Shown: in pieces, positions 25,906 to 35,738 of the stretch
Position numbering within the stretch: position 1 is the first letter of the stretch
Layout: each line of letters opens with the position of its first letter
NCBI RefSeq assembly: GCF_015330165.1
Contig: NZ_JADDXT010000002.1
Coordinates: forward strand, 2,817,646-2,881,645
Source: Zobellia roscoffensis
GTDB taxonomy: Bacteria; Bacteroidota; Bacteroidia; Flavobacteriales; Flavobacteriaceae
Direction of reading: 5' to 3'
Length of the DNA: 64,000 bases
Notes under the pieces: model-generated
Told to the model about the DNA's origin: nothing
Database searches by the model: none
What the model saw: the letters and a program-made list of their open reading frames with translations, nothing else
Program-made: the position numbers and the translations under genes

Positions 25906-27759
25906 ATGGAAGAAAAGAAAGTAGATATAAATTCTATAATCGGTTTTGTGCTGATTTTCGGAATATTGATATTTATGTTTTATCAGAATAAGCCTACTCC
26001 AGAGGAGCTAGCTGCTGAAAAGGCACAACAAGAACAGGTTGTAAAAGAGGAAAATAATGAAGCCTTGCCGTCTGAAAATGTAGCGCAGTCTCCAGAAATT
26101 AACCTTCAAGATTCTATGGCCGTTGCTAACTATCAAGGTAAAATAGGTGCTTTTGGATATACACAACCCTCTGACAAAATTACCAAATTAGAGAATAAAC
26201 TTCTTTCTTTAGACATAAGTAATAAAGGTGGGCAAATTGTAGAGGCGCGTATGAAGCAATATCATACCTATGATTCTATACCTGTGTACCTGATACATGA
26301 TGGTAATGCTTCTTTTGGTTTAAATTTTACTACTTCGGATAATAGAGTGTTGAATACCAAGGACCTTTATTTTGAGCCATCTATAACAGAAAGTAATGGT
26401 AATACAGTGCTTTCTATGAAAGCCAAAGCGGGCCCAAATAATTTTTTGGAGTACCGTTATGAGATGAAGGAAGATAATTATCTTGTAGATTTTACTATTC
26501 GTTCTCAAGGTCTTAATGGTATAATAGATGGTACTAGACCAGTAGATTTAGAATGGAACTTAAAAGGTATCCGACATAATAAAAGTGTAGAATACGAGAA
26601 TAAATATACAGAGCTTACCTATAATCACGATGAAGGTAAGATAAGCTATCTATCACTTACTAGTGATGACGAAGAAGCAGAAGAAGATGTAAAGTGGTTG
26701 TCCTATAGACAGCATTTCTTTAGTTCTATTCTTGCTGGAAAAAACAACTTTAAAACAGCGGACCTTACTTCTAAGAATCTTGTTGAAGAAGAGAGTAAGG
26801 ATACAAAATTCACCAAATTATTTGGAGCGAAAATACCTTTAGAATTAACAGGAGGAGAATTAGCACAGAACATGCATTGGTATTATGGGCCTACAGATGT
26901 AAAGGTGTTGAACCAGTACAAAGAGTTAGGTCTTGATGATTCAATTCCTTTTGGCTGGGGTATTTTTGGTTGGTTAAACCGTTATTTGTTTACACCTTTC
27001 TATTCCTTTTTGAGCTCTTTCTTGCCATTTGGTGTGGCTATTGTAGCAATGACGGTATTGGTTAGATTAGCAATGTCTCCTGTAACGTACAAGTCATATT
27101 TGTCTCAAGCAAAAATGAAGGTGTTAAAGCCCGAAATTGCAGAATTAGGAGAGAAGTATAAGGATAATGCTATGAAAAAACAGCAGGAAACCATGAAGCT
27201 TTATGGTAAAGCTGGTGTGAGCCCCATGAGTGGTTGTGTACCTGCTTTGTTGCAAATGCCTATTTTCTATGCCTTGTTTATGTTTTTTCCAACTTCTTTC
27301 GCTTTACGTCAGAAGTCATTTTTATGGGCAGATGATTTATCGTCATATGATGTGGTAGCGAACTTACCATTTCATATTCCGTTTTACGGAGATCATGTTA
27401 GTCTGTTTCCAATATTGGCATCTATTGCAATATTCTTTTATATGACCATGACTACTGGGCAAAATATGCCTCAGCAGCCAGGTATGCCTAACATGAAATT
27501 TATCATGTATTTAATGCCACTTATGATGTTGTTTTTCTTCAACAACTATGCAAGTGGATTGAGTTTGTACTATTTTGTATCGAATATGATTACCATTGGT
27601 ATCATGTTGGTTATTAAGAATTTTATTCTTGATGATAAAAAGATTCATGCTCAGATACAAGAGAATAAGAAAAAACCCAAGAAGGAAAATAAATTCCAGA
27701 AGAAGATGCGCGAGATGATGGAGCAAGCTGAAGAGCAGAAGAAAACAGGAAAAAAATAA
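25906..27759 (+). CDS. yidC: Membrane protein insertase YidC
   Basis: A 617-residue inner-membrane insertase that helps the Sec machinery and inserts small membrane proteins alone. It has the Gram-negative layout: an N-terminal helix (about 8-26), a large periplasmic beta-sandwich domain (about 60-340) and a C-terminal five-helix core (about 355-575) with YKSYLSQAKMKVLKPEI and SPMSGCVPALLQMPIFYALF. The tail is Lys-rich (last 50 residues), as in many marine and Bacteroidota homologues, and could touch ribosomes. The gene is followed by a strong terminator. Confidence 0.97.
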   Translation: MEEKKVDINSIIGFVLIFGILIFMFYQNKPTPEELAAEKAQQEQVVKEENNEALPSENVAQSPEINLQDSMAVANYQGKIGAFGYTQPSDKITKLENKLLSLDISNKGGQIVEARMKQYHTYDSIPVYLIHDGNASFGLNFTTSDNRVLNTKDLYFEPSITESNGNTVLSMKAKAGPNNFLEYRYEMKEDNYLVDFTIRSQGLNGIIDGTRPVDLEWNLKGIRHNKSVEYENKYTELTYNHDEGKISYLSLTSDDEEAEEDVKWLSYRQHFFSSILAGKNNFKTADLTSKNLVEEESKDTKFTKLFGAKIPLELTGGELAQNMHWYYGPTDVKVLNQYKELGLDDSIPFGWGIFGWLNRYLFTPFYSFLSSFLPFGVAIVAMTVLVRLAMSPVTYKSYLSQAKMKVLKPEIAELGEKYKDNAMKKQQETMKLYGKAGVSPMSGCVPALLQMPIFYALFMFFPTSFALRQKSFLWADDLSSYDVVANLPFHIPFYGDHVSLFPILASIAIFFYMTMTTGQNMPQQPGMPNMKFIMYLMPLMMLFFFNNYASGLSLYYFVSNMITIGIMLVIKNFILDDKKIHAQIQENKKKPKKENKFQKKMREMMEQAEEQKKTGKK

Positions 27760-27792
27760 GAATCTATAGAAAATAGAGCTTATTAAAAATAA

Positions 27793-27820
27793 AAAAACCC
27801 TGACGTCTGTCAGGGTTTTT
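27793..27820. terminator. Terminator after yidC
   Basis: The arms AAAAACCCTGAC (27793-27804) and GTCAGGGTTTTT (27809-27820) form a 12-bp stem with a 4-base loop, with the A/T part serving as U-tract in either direction. Confidence 0.9.
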
Positions 27821-27990
27821 CGCATTTAGTTAGTTTGGTTTGGTAAGATTTGGGATTGTAAAGATGCGGATTAACCAAGCTTAAAAAAAAAGAGAGTTGT
27901 CAAGAGCTCTTTTTTGTATGCTAACTTAGGTGATAATGATGTATGCATTTCATATGTAAGGTAGATAGAAAAGTCTTGACCAAGTTTTCG

Positions 27991-27998
27991 TATTTTTG
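27991..27998 (+). promoter_or_regulatory. Putative -7 element of mnmA
   Basis: TATTTTTG matches TAnnTTTG exactly and ends 18 bases before the mnmA ATG. A TTG at 27976-27978 is only 12 bases upstream, shorter than usual. Confidence 0.5.
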
Positions 27999-28016
27999 TA
28001 TGCAATAATTAGAATA

Positions 28017-29207
28017 ATGAAAAAAGTAGTTGTAGGCCTCTCAGGAGGAGTGGATTCAAGTGTAACCGCATACCTTTTAAAAGAACAAGGATATGAGGTA
28101 ATCGGCTTGTTTATGAAGAATTGGCATGATGACTCGGTAACTATTTCAGAAGAATGCCCGTGGTTAGAGGATAGTAATGATGCTTTAATTGTTGCTGAAA
28201 AACTGGGTATTCCGTTTCAGACCGTAGATTTAAGTGTCCAATATAAAGAACGGATCGTAGATTACATGTTCGCCGAGTATGAGAAGGGCAGAACTCCTAA
28301 TCCGGACGTGCTTTGTAATCGTGAGATCAAGTTTGATGTCTTTATGGATATAGCCCTGCAATTGGGAGCGGATTACGTAGCTACAGGACACTATTGTCGA
28401 AAAGGGACTATCAAGAATGATGACGGCACGGAAACCTATCAGCTTTTGGCAGGTGTGGATGGCAACAAAGACCAATCCTATTTTCTTTGTCAGCTTTCAC
28501 AGGAGCAATTATCAAAAACTCTATTTCCCATAGGTCATTTAAATAAGCCTGAAGTACGGCAGATTGCTGCAGATAATAATTTAATTACTGCCGATAAAAA
28601 GGATTCTCAGGGACTTTGCTTTATTGGAAAAGTACGTTTGCCTGAATTTCTTCAGCAAAAATTAAAACCTAAAAAGGGTGTAATTGTTGAGGTGCCTTCT
28701 GATGTTTCTCAATATCAAAGAGAATTACCTCAATTTGAGAGCAAACAAGAAGAGTTATCTTTTTATTCAGAGAAGCCTGTATATCAAGTTGAAGATGGAA
28801 AAGTTGTGGGTGACCACCAAGGAGCGCATTATTTTACTAAAGGACAACGAAAAGGACTGGATGTAGGAGGAACAAAAGAGCCATTGTTCGTTATTGAAAC
28901 TGATGTAAATGAGAATGTAATTTACACCGGTCAGGGTAAATTACATCCCGGTTTGTACCGTAGAACATTGTTCATTACGGATGCGGAACTACATTGGGTA
29001 CGAACCGATTTAGCTTTAAAAGAAGATGAAACGTTGGAGGTAATGGCGCGTATTAGATATCGCCAACCGCTGGAAAAAGCTACTATATATAAAGTAGAAG
29101 GTGGTTTGTATGTAGATTTTGAAGAAAAACAATCTGCGATTATGGAAGGCCAGTTTGCGGCTTGGTACATAGGTGACGAGCTTATTGGCTCCGGTGTAAT
29201 TTCGTAG
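28017..29207 (+). CDS. mnmA: tRNA-specific 2-thiouridylase MnmA
   Basis: A 396-residue cytosolic enzyme that makes 2-thiouridine at the wobble position of Lys, Glu and Gln tRNAs. The PP-loop is GLSGGVDSS (about 7-15). The two catalytic cysteines are present, one at about residue 100 in PDVLCNREIKF and one at about 201 in SQGLCFIGKV. The C-terminal beta-barrel ends near DELIGSGVI. Start ATG 28017 (MKKVVVGLSGG) fits the family; the upstream in-frame ATG would overlap the promoter element. An FMN oxidoreductase gene follows after 31 bases. Confidence 0.97.
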   Translation: MKKVVVGLSGGVDSSVTAYLLKEQGYEVIGLFMKNWHDDSVTISEECPWLEDSNDALIVAEKLGIPFQTVDLSVQYKERIVDYMFAEYEKGRTPNPDVLCNREIKFDVFMDIALQLGADYVATGHYCRKGTIKNDDGTETYQLLAGVDGNKDQSYFLCQLSQEQLSKTLFPIGHLNKPEVRQIAADNNLITADKKDSQGLCFIGKVRLPEFLQQKLKPKKGVIVEVPSDVSQYQRELPQFESKQEELSFYSEKPVYQVEDGKVVGDHQGAHYFTKGQRKGLDVGGTKEPLFVIETDVNENVIYTGQGKLHPGLYRRTLFITDAELHWVRTDLALKEDETLEVMARIRYRQPLEKATIYKVEGGLYVDFEEKQSAIMEGQFAAWYIGDELIGSGVIS

Positions 29208-29238
29208 CGGATAGTTTATGTTATGAATATATAAACCA

Positions 29239-30180
29239 ATGCAAAATAGAATTACAGAACTCTTTGGAATAAAATACCCAATTATACAAGCGGGTATGAT
29301 ATGGACCAGTGGCTGGCGTCTGGCTTCCGCCGTATCCAATGCAGGAGGTTTGGGGCTAATAGGTGCCGGTAGTATGTATCCGCAGGTTTTGCGCGAGCAT
29401 ATTCAAAAGTGTCAACAGGCCACGGATAAACCTTTTGGAGTAAACGTTCCTATGCTTTATCCTGATTTGGACAAGCTCATGGAAATCATTATTGACCTTG
29501 GGGTTAAAATTGTGTTTACCTCCGCTGGAAACCCAAAAACATGGACTTCTTATTTGCAAGAAAAAGGGATTACCGTAGTTCACGTGGTCAGTAGTTTAAA
29601 GTTTGCTTTAAAATCCCAGGAGGCTGGAGTAGATGCTATTGTAGCCGAAGGTTTTGAAGCTGGAGGTCATAACGGAAGGGACGAAACCACTACGCTAACT
29701 TTAATACCTGCAGTAAAAGAAAAAATAGACATTCCCATAATTGCCGCAGGCGGAATTGCTACTGGTACTACAATGCTCGCTACAATGATTTTAGGTGCTG
29801 ATGGAGTACAAGTGGGCAGTCGTTTTGTGGCTAGTGATGAAGCATCGTCTCATCTATTATTTAAACAAAAAGTAATAGAAGTAGGTGAAGGAGATACCCA
29901 ACTTACATTAAAAGAACTGGCGCCAGTGCGGCTCATAAAGAATAAATTCTATAAAGATGTTCAGCAGGCGTATGCCAATGGAGCTACCAAAGAAGAATTG
30001 ATTTCTCTTTTAGGAAGAGCACGTGCTAAAAAAGGGATTTTTGAAGGTGATATGGAAGAAGGTGAGTTAGAAATTGGTCAAGTAGCGTCACTTATTCATG
30101 AAATAAAACCTGCAGAAACTATTATAAATGATATGATGGCCGAGTTTGAAATGGCTAAAAAAGCAGTTGCTTCTTTGTAA
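29239..30180 (+). CDS. Nitronate monooxygenase-like NAD(P)H-dependent flavin oxidoreductase
   Basis: A 313-residue FMN-dependent TIM-barrel enzyme of the 2-nitropropane dioxygenase/nitronate monooxygenase family. It shows YPIIQAGMIWTSGW (about 12-25), VEGFEAGGHNGRD (about 135-147) with the catalytic-site His of the family, AAGGIATG and GADGVQVGSRFVAS for phosphate binding. Some relatives are enoyl-ACP reductases of the FabK type, so the physiological reaction is uncertain. It probably shares the mnmA transcript and ends at a strong terminator. Confidence 0.87.
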   Translation: MQNRITELFGIKYPIIQAGMIWTSGWRLASAVSNAGGLGLIGAGSMYPQVLREHIQKCQQATDKPFGVNVPMLYPDLDKLMEIIIDLGVKIVFTSAGNPKTWTSYLQEKGITVVHVVSSLKFALKSQEAGVDAIVAEGFEAGGHNGRDETTTLTLIPAVKEKIDIPIIAAGGIATGTTMLATMILGADGVQVGSRFVASDEASSHLLFKQKVIEVGEGDTQLTLKELAPVRLIKNKFYKDVQQAYANGATKEELISLLGRARAKKGIFEGDMEEGELEIGQVASLIHEIKPAETIINDMMAEFEMAKKAVASL

Positions 30181-30200
30181 TTTCCACCTGCTATAAAGTA

Positions 30201-30230
30201 AAAAAATCCCTCCGTTTGGAGGGATTTTTT
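30201..30230. terminator. Terminator between convergent flavin oxidoreductase and cytochrome c genes
   Basis: The arms AAAAAATCCCTCC (30201-30213) and GGAGGGATTTTTT (30218-30230) form a 13-bp stem with a GTTT loop. The flanking A and T runs make it bidirectional for the genes that meet here. Confidence 0.92.
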
Positions 30231-30241
30231 GTTGATATTTA

Positions 30242-33200
30242 TTAACCTTCTTTAAGACTCGCAAGATACTCTATTAAGTTCCGTAATTCTCTTTTGGATA
30301 TCATACGGCCCATTGGAGGCATAGCCGAAGGCATATTTTCGCGTTTTTCTATTCTTGAAATATGAATGTCCAAAGGTTCTGCTTCTCCCGTTTTTAGGGT
30401 TATCTCCTCATCTGTTTCAGCTTCTAGTATACCGCTTACTTTAGAGCCATCTTTTAAAGTAAGAACAACACTTCCATAACCAGGAGCTAAGCGTGCGCTA
30501 GGCTCAATAAGCGCTTCTAGAATTTGTTCGCGGCTAAGAATGTTACCTATGTTCTCTAAAGAAGGTCCTACATCACCACCGGCGCTACCAATCGCATGGC
30601 ACCGGGTACATTGTGCCGTTGGGTTTTTATTGAATACATTACGACCATCTCTGAAATTTCCGCCTACTAAGGTTTCTTTAAAAGCCTCTACGGAGTTTCC
30701 GTTTTCTTTAAGTGGTTTAAGTTGCGCTATTAAATCTTTATTTTCCGTCGATTCAACCGCTTCGATTAAATCTAGAATAACACTTTGATTCAAGCGGCCT
30801 GCAGTAGCTTGTTTAATTAAGCTTCCCAGTAACTCTCCACTTTTTTCGATTGGCAATTCACCTAAAACACTCAATAACTGTTGTTGCTCACGAACCGAAC
30901 CTTTCTTGAAGATTGGAGTAACAATGCCCGGCAGATTCTCTTTTGAAATATCCATTTTAGGCATAAGACTTATGGCCGTAGTACGAACATCTTTATCGCC
31001 ATCTTTCATACCATACTGCATGGCAGTTTCAATCTTATCAAAATTAAGCGTCCCCAGGGCTTTCAGCATTTCAGAACGGACTTTAGCCGACTTATGTTTT
31101 TTCATTACAGCAAAAAGCGCATCATTATGAGAGTCTATTCCTAAATTGGCCAGTGTGTTAGAAATACCAATAAGGATATCCGTATCCGTATCTTCAATGA
31201 AACTTGGAATGTCTTTCTCTATTTTTTGTTTAACTACATTTGGGTCTCTTTTGATTTCCCCTCTAAAACGCCCATCAACACGATCCAGTACGGAAGGTTC
31301 TGCCCAAGTACCAATAGTGGCAAGAGCTTCGCCCCGTAGTATGTTAGACCTATTTTTGTCCTTTGCGAATGCAATAAGGTTTTCCAATTCTTTATCTCCG
31401 CCAACTCGTAACGCTGCATTTATAGCACGACGAAGTAATGGCTCTGAGTTAAATTTTTCTACGGTAAGCATATTGGCCAATGCAGGTAAAGCGGCTTCAA
31501 TAGACCAATCATCATTAATGGCCCTTGCGGCTTCCGTAACAATATATTCATCCTCATCATTTAAGAATTCGGCAACGGCAGGGTCTTGAAGTCTACGTAA
31601 AACCAGCACTGCGGCAATTCTAAGACTTCTGTTTGGGTTGTGGGCCAATGTAGTTATAGACTCGGTATTGCCAATTCGAGACAGGGCCAATACAGCGGCA
31701 TGTCTTAAATAAACATCTTCATCATTGTTCGCTACAATCATGTCCAATAACGGCTGAACCGCAACTTCGATCTTAAATCTACCCAATGCTTGGGCGGCAA
31801 AAAACTTAACTCTTGCATTGTCATGCTTTAAAAGCGGAATCAATTTTGAACCTGCTTCGGTATATTTTACATCGCCTAAAACCTTAGCAGCCTGGGAAAT
31901 TATCTCGGCGTCGCTATCGGCTAATAGAGCAACTAGGGGTTCTGCTTTGGATGCTTCTTTATCGGCAACCTGACCAATACCCCAAATGGCATGGATTCGA
32001 GCAAACTGACTTTCGTTATTTGCGGATACTTCTTTTAAAGCCTTATATCCTTTGGAACCATTTTTAACCAGCTGAAATTGTGCTTTTTTTCTAATTCGCA
32101 TGTCGCCATAGGAAAGTAATTTTACCAATTCCTCCGTGGACTGCTTTTTATAGTTCAAAGTCATTAGGCGTTTTGTTTCCTGACGCTCTTTTTCAAGGTC
32201 GTTTTTAGAATCGCTGACATCTAACTTCCAAACACGACCGTAGTTCTTTGTTCCCCAACCCGTAATCCAATCTGCAAGGTACATGGCTCCATCAGGTCCA
32301 AATTGAATACCCGTTGGCAGAACACCACTCAAAATACTGGTGTCGGTTTTTAAATCGAAAGAGGCCCCTTTGGGAGTAAGGTCAAAAGACCAGATATTGG
32401 AACGGTCAGGGTTACCCACAAATTCCACTAAAAAGAATTTGTTCAGCCAATCTTTACCCAAAGCAGTACCTGGGTTATAGGTCATACCCGTTGGTCCGTT
32501 ATGGAAATTTTTAATAGGAGGAACAATATAGGCAGCCTGGCCCTCCCAACGTGGAGTGAACAATTTTTCATCCATCCACACCTTGTATCCGTTGTTCTTT
32601 GGGTCTGTGTATTTGCCATACTGCCAGTTGGAACGCCATCCGGAATCGGAACCATCTACTAAGTGCACAAGTCTTTCACTTTCTCCAGCATGGTCACCAT
32701 CGTTATCAGAAGAAATAATATTACCGTAGGCATCAAAAACAAATTCATGAGTGTTACGTAATCCTCTTGCAAATACCTCAAAACTACTTCCGTCAGGGTT
32801 AGAACGCACAATAACACCTTGGTTAGGATACTTTAAATTCTGACCATCTACTGTGGTAAGGTTAGCACCAATATCTCCAATTCCCCAGTATATCTTACCA
32901 TCAGGGCCTTCAATAGCACCGGACATTCCGTGAGCTGCAAAACCAATATGCACGGAAAAACCATGTGCAAGTGATGTTTTTTCGTCAAGAATTAAATCAT
33001 CGTTTGTATCGGTCATTCGCCACATATCTGGGCCTACGCCAACAAATACATCATTCTCACGAACTAAAAGTGCACCAGCAACATCTGTGATTTCGTCATT
33101 AAAATCTTCAAGAATTCGGGTAGATTTATCTGCAATACCATTATTATTACTGTCTTCCAACATCCAGATTTCATCTTTTTCTACGGTAAGGTCTTTCCAA

Positions 33201-33652
33201 TCATGGCTGCCATCTTCGTTAAGGTCAGGGAACCATTCGTTTTCTTCACTCTTTTCCGGAGCAAAGGTTTCATGTAAAAATTCCCGGCGGTCTTCTACGG
33301 ATTGAAGAGAAATTGAAGGTGTCATCCAATCTTGATGCCCGCGGATATCAAATTCCGAGTTTTTCTGACGATTGGTACGTGTAAGGTAAACCCTGCCTTT
33401 ATCATCTATTTGCATGGCAATAGGGTCAGGTGCCAAGGAATCTGAAGCCCAGAGGGTAAGTTCTAGTCCGTCTGCGACTTTTGGACTTATGCTTTCGCGA
33501 ATTTCTTTAGCTCTACTTACTTCCGTAAGTGAATCCTCAGTTATAACCAATGGAGTTTCCTTTGGTTTTTTAGGCTTTGATTCGCAAGAGAGTAAAAGGG
33601 AAAAAACGAGTGAGAATGTTAAAAACTGAACGAGTTTGGTATTGATTGTCAT
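30242..33652 (-). CDS. Large lipoprotein: sugar-dehydrogenase-like propeller, HEAT repeats and cytochrome c domain
   Basis: An 1136-residue lipoprotein with lipobox Cys23 (LLLSC). Residues of about 50-490 resemble the membrane-bound dehydrogenase (PVC/TIGR02604-type) beta-propeller (GMSGAIEGPDGKIYWGIGD, RNTHEFVFDAYGNI, GPDGAMYLADWITG). HEAT-like helical repeats follow (about 500-930). The C-terminal heme-binding domain has one CxxCH, CTRCH, at about 1014-1018, with a likely Met ligand in the later MPPMGRM. Such proteins are common in Planctomycetes and Bacteroidota and are presumed periplasmic redox enzymes of unknown substrate. It is monocistronic, with a TATTTTTA element (33684-33691, minus strand) just upstream. 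Confidence 0.87.
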   Translation of the reverse strand: MTINTKLVQFLTFSLVFSLLLSCESKPKKPKETPLVITEDSLTEVSRAKEIRESISPKVADGLELTLWASDSLAPDPIAMQIDDKGRVYLTRTNRQKNSEFDIRGHQDWMTPSISLQSVEDRREFLHETFAPEKSEENEWFPDLNEDGSHDWKDLTVEKDEIWMLEDSNNNGIADKSTRILEDFNDEITDVAGALLVRENDVFVGVGPDMWRMTDTNDDLILDEKTSLAHGFSVHIGFAAHGMSGAIEGPDGKIYWGIGDIGANLTTVDGQNLKYPNQGVIVRSNPDGSSFEVFARGLRNTHEFVFDAYGNIISSDNDGDHAGESERLVHLVDGSDSGWRSNWQYGKYTDPKNNGYKVWMDEKLFTPRWEGQAAYIVPPIKNFHNGPTGMTYNPGTALGKDWLNKFFLVEFVGNPDRSNIWSFDLTPKGASFDLKTDTSILSGVLPTGIQFGPDGAMYLADWITGWGTKNYGRVWKLDVSDSKNDLEKERQETKRLMTLNYKKQSTEELVKLLSYGDMRIRKKAQFQLVKNGSKGYKALKEVSANNESQFARIHAIWGIGQVADKEASKAEPLVALLADSDAEIISQAAKVLGDVKYTEAGSKLIPLLKHDNARVKFFAAQALGRFKIEVAVQPLLDMIVANNDEDVYLRHAAVLALSRIGNTESITTLAHNPNRSLRIAAVLVLRRLQDPAVAEFLNDEDEYIVTEAARAINDDWSIEAALPALANMLTVEKFNSEPLLRRAINAALRVGGDKELENLIAFAKDKNRSNILRGEALATIGTWAEPSVLDRVDGRFRGEIKRDPNVVKQKIEKDIPSFIEDTDTDILIGISNTLANLGIDSHNDALFAVMKKHKSAKVRSEMLKALGTLNFDKIETAMQYGMKDGDKDVRTTAISLMPKMDISKENLPGIVTPIFKKGSVREQQQLLSVLGELPIEKSGELLGSLIKQATAGRLNQSVILDLIEAVESTENKDLIAQLKPLKENGNSVEAFKETLVGGNFRDGRNVFNKNPTAQCTRCHAIGSAGGDVGPSLENIGNILSREQILEALIEPSARLAPGYGSVVLTLKDGSKVSGILEAETDEEITLKTGEAEPLDIHISRIEKRENMPSAMPPMGRMISKRELRNLIEYLASLKEG

Positions 33653-33722
33653 TGTTGTTATATATTCATTGGTATACAGCCGATAAAAATAGGGAATAAT
33701 GAATACAGAACGGCAATGCTTG

Positions 33723-33956
33723 CTAATCTTTTTGTTGGGCAGATATTGCCCTTACAATAATCATAGCCTTTTCTTCCTCTTCTTTTTGAACGTGAACCTC
33801 AAGCTCACCGTTAATATTAGCAGCAAAACCAGCTAAGCGGGCAGATTCGGATTCATCTTTCATAATCGTGACAATACCTATTTCAAGTAGTTTTTCCTCT
33901 ATTCGTTGGGCTGTAAAACGATTTCCGGAGTATATTTTTGCGTAGTTAGATTTCAT
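33723..33956 (-). CDS. DUF2007 family small protein
   Basis: A 77-residue cytosolic protein. AKIYSGNRFTAQRIEEKLLEIGI (residues 5-27) and ELEVHVQKEEEEKAMIIV match the DUF2007 ferredoxin-like fold, annotated as a putative signal-transducing protein without proven function. Start ATG 33954-33956 (MKSNYAKIY) is used; the track's longer start adds 11 atypical residues. It stands alone between the cytochrome gene and the DinB gene. Confidence 0.8.
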   Translation of the reverse strand: MKSNYAKIYSGNRFTAQRIEEKLLEIGIVTIMKDESESARLAGFAANINGELEVHVQKEEEEKAMIIVRAISAQQKD

Positions 33957-34055
33957 AGTGTAAATTTTATAACAATATAAAGTTAGCATGTTATTTAAAA
34001 TTCAAGAACCTTAAAGCATTTATTATTGATGAGATAAATAAAGGGTTTAAATGGT

Positions 34056-34571
34056 CTAATCTTTTGAAAGGGTAAGGATGCTTATGGTTACTAATAATTG
34101 CCCTACATGACGTTGACTATGTTCTGCTGCATGAAATAGAAGGCCTAAAGTTGTAGACGGTAGTTTTTTCCTACCTACCGTTCGGGTTTCTTTTAAAGTG
34201 TCCTCGTCAAGGGTTTTGAAAAAAGATAAAGCCTCTTCTACTTTGTGTTGAAATGCCTTTACCAGCTCTGTTGTAGTAATACCATCATTAAGTTGGCCTT
34301 CTTTAGAAAGATAATCAAATTGTAAATCAGATAATGGCTCAGATTTGGCATAGGTAATCATACGATCAAGAACACCTGTAATATGCTGTAAATGGAAGCC
34401 TACAGAAGCGTGGCCTGCAATTTTTGTCCATAATTGGTCTTTTGGGAAATTCAACAAGTAACGTTCTACTTCTTCCGAAGATTGCAACAGAGCATGTGCT
34501 GCAGGTTGCAATAGTAAAGGAATGTTGGGAAGAGGGCCACGGAGCCAGACTTCGGGTTTTGAGTTTTTCAT
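34056..34571 (-). CDS. DinB/YfiT-fold putative metal-dependent protein
   Basis: A 171-residue four-helix DinB_2-type protein. Three metal-type histidines are visible: HLQHITGVLDRM in the first half, and FHAAEHSQRHVGQLL near the C terminus (AEHSQRH). The fold includes bacillithiol and mycothiol S-transferases as well as maleylpyruvate isomerases. Given bshC in this genome, a bacillithiol-dependent transferase is a reasonable but unproven guess. It starts nine bases after the DUF3500 gene and is probably co-transcribed with it. Confidence 0.8.
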   Translation of the reverse strand: MKNSKPEVWLRGPLPNIPLLLQPAAHALLQSSEEVERYLLNFPKDQLWTKIAGHASVGFHLQHITGVLDRMITYAKSEPLSDLQFDYLSKEGQLNDGITTTELVKAFQHKVEEALSFFKTLDEDTLKETRTVGRKKLPSTTLGLLFHAAEHSQRHVGQLLVTISILTLSKD

Positions 34572-34580
34572 CCAAATTGA

Positions 34581-35600
34581 TTAATGACTGTGGTCGTAAT
34601 GTTGTTTTAAAATATCCTCTCCAAAATCATTGGTTAAATCACGTACTACGGTGTGTACGTGGTTTGCGTTGTTTTGAGTGTTGTCATATTCAATTAGAAG
34701 GGTTGGCCCCTGAATGCGATAATAATGACCTTTTCCAGGCTTTAAACTCCCTGCCCAAGCAAAGGAGAGCTTGTTTATATCTGCTTGCTCTATTTTGGTC
34801 TTCAGAGCTTCGGAGAATTTAGCTTCGTAATTGTCTAAGTAGAGGTTTAGGAGTTTTTGAAAAATAATTTTTTGTTCTTCAGATAAGTCGGAAAATAGAA
34901 TTCCTTTGGGTTCTAAGTTAGTTGCGGTTCTATTGTTACGAGTGAATATTTCAAAAGGAGCTTTATCAGAAAATAAGGCATGGGTTAATTGTTCTTTTGA
35001 AAGGGAGTAGAGGAGTTCAAAACCTATTTCGGTCTCTTTTTTAAGGACCTGTTTCCCTTCTAATTTGCCGCTGGGAACTATACCAGGATTGGAGCCCATA
35101 AAAGTTGGTGTACTAGACACTAGGGTTCCTTCTGAAGCAACAAAATTTAAGGATACATGATGACCTTCAAACCGCCAACCCCAAAATTCTCCTTTGGCTG
35201 GTTTTCCAAAAATAGTAAAATGGTAGTTCAGGGCATCTCGCATGGGAGTGCCGTCTGGCATTTTCTTTTCATTATTTTCTAGAACAATTAGCACGTTTTC
35301 CAGCGCCATGATTTCAGATGCTTTGTTAAAACCATCTTGGCTTAATGAAGCTTTTAATAAATTGGTGGCGGCTTCTTTTTGATGAGGGCTAAAATCATTA
35401 AAACTAGGCCCTTTACGCTCTATGGGTACATAGTTAAAATTGTAGCGTTCGTCATCATTGAGTTTGAATTGCGCTTTTTCTAGGAGATTACTATCTAGAC
35501 TATTTAGAAAAGTTTGGGCCAATTCGTGCAGTTCTTGTGCTTGCCCTGTAGCGAAAACACAGAAAGAGGTAACAAAGAAAAATATGGTTTTTAATCTCAT
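34581..35600 (-). CDS. DUF3500 domain secreted protein
   Basis: A 339-residue exported protein with signal peptide (TIFFFVTSFCVFATGQAQ). DERYNFNYVPIERKGPSFNDFSPHQKEAA, FGKPAKGEFWGWRFEGHHVSLNF and HVHTVVRDLTNDFGEDILKQHY are hallmarks of the DUF3500 family, whose function is unknown. The conserved His and Asp pairs near the end (HVHTVVRDL, HYDHSH) could bind metal. It leads the DinB gene in a two-gene unit. Confidence 0.87.
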   Translation of the reverse strand: MRLKTIFFFVTSFCVFATGQAQELHELAQTFLNSLDSNLLEKAQFKLNDDERYNFNYVPIERKGPSFNDFSPHQKEAATNLLKASLSQDGFNKASEIMALENVLIVLENNEKKMPDGTPMRDALNYHFTIFGKPAKGEFWGWRFEGHHVSLNFVASEGTLVSSTPTFMGSNPGIVPSGKLEGKQVLKKETEIGFELLYSLSKEQLTHALFSDKAPFEIFTRNNRTATNLEPKGILFSDLSEEQKIIFQKLLNLYLDNYEAKFSEALKTKIEQADINKLSFAWAGSLKPGKGHYYRIQGPTLLIEYDNTQNNANHVHTVVRDLTNDFGEDILKQHYDHSH

Positions 35601-35738
35601 TATAAAAGTTTGACAGTCTATTAGTCTGGTAACTTTTAAATGTAGTTAACTATAATCAAATTTACCGAACGTCTAGGACTAAATTTTAATTAGCCGTAGT
35701 AATGGTGACTAGAAGTTGTTGTTAGGTTAAAATAAAAT

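Noticed and set aside
30540..31589. Open frames on the + strand opposite the cytochrome c/HEAT gene
   Set aside because: They are antisense shadows of a complete 1136-codon gene, with no start context or family resemblance.
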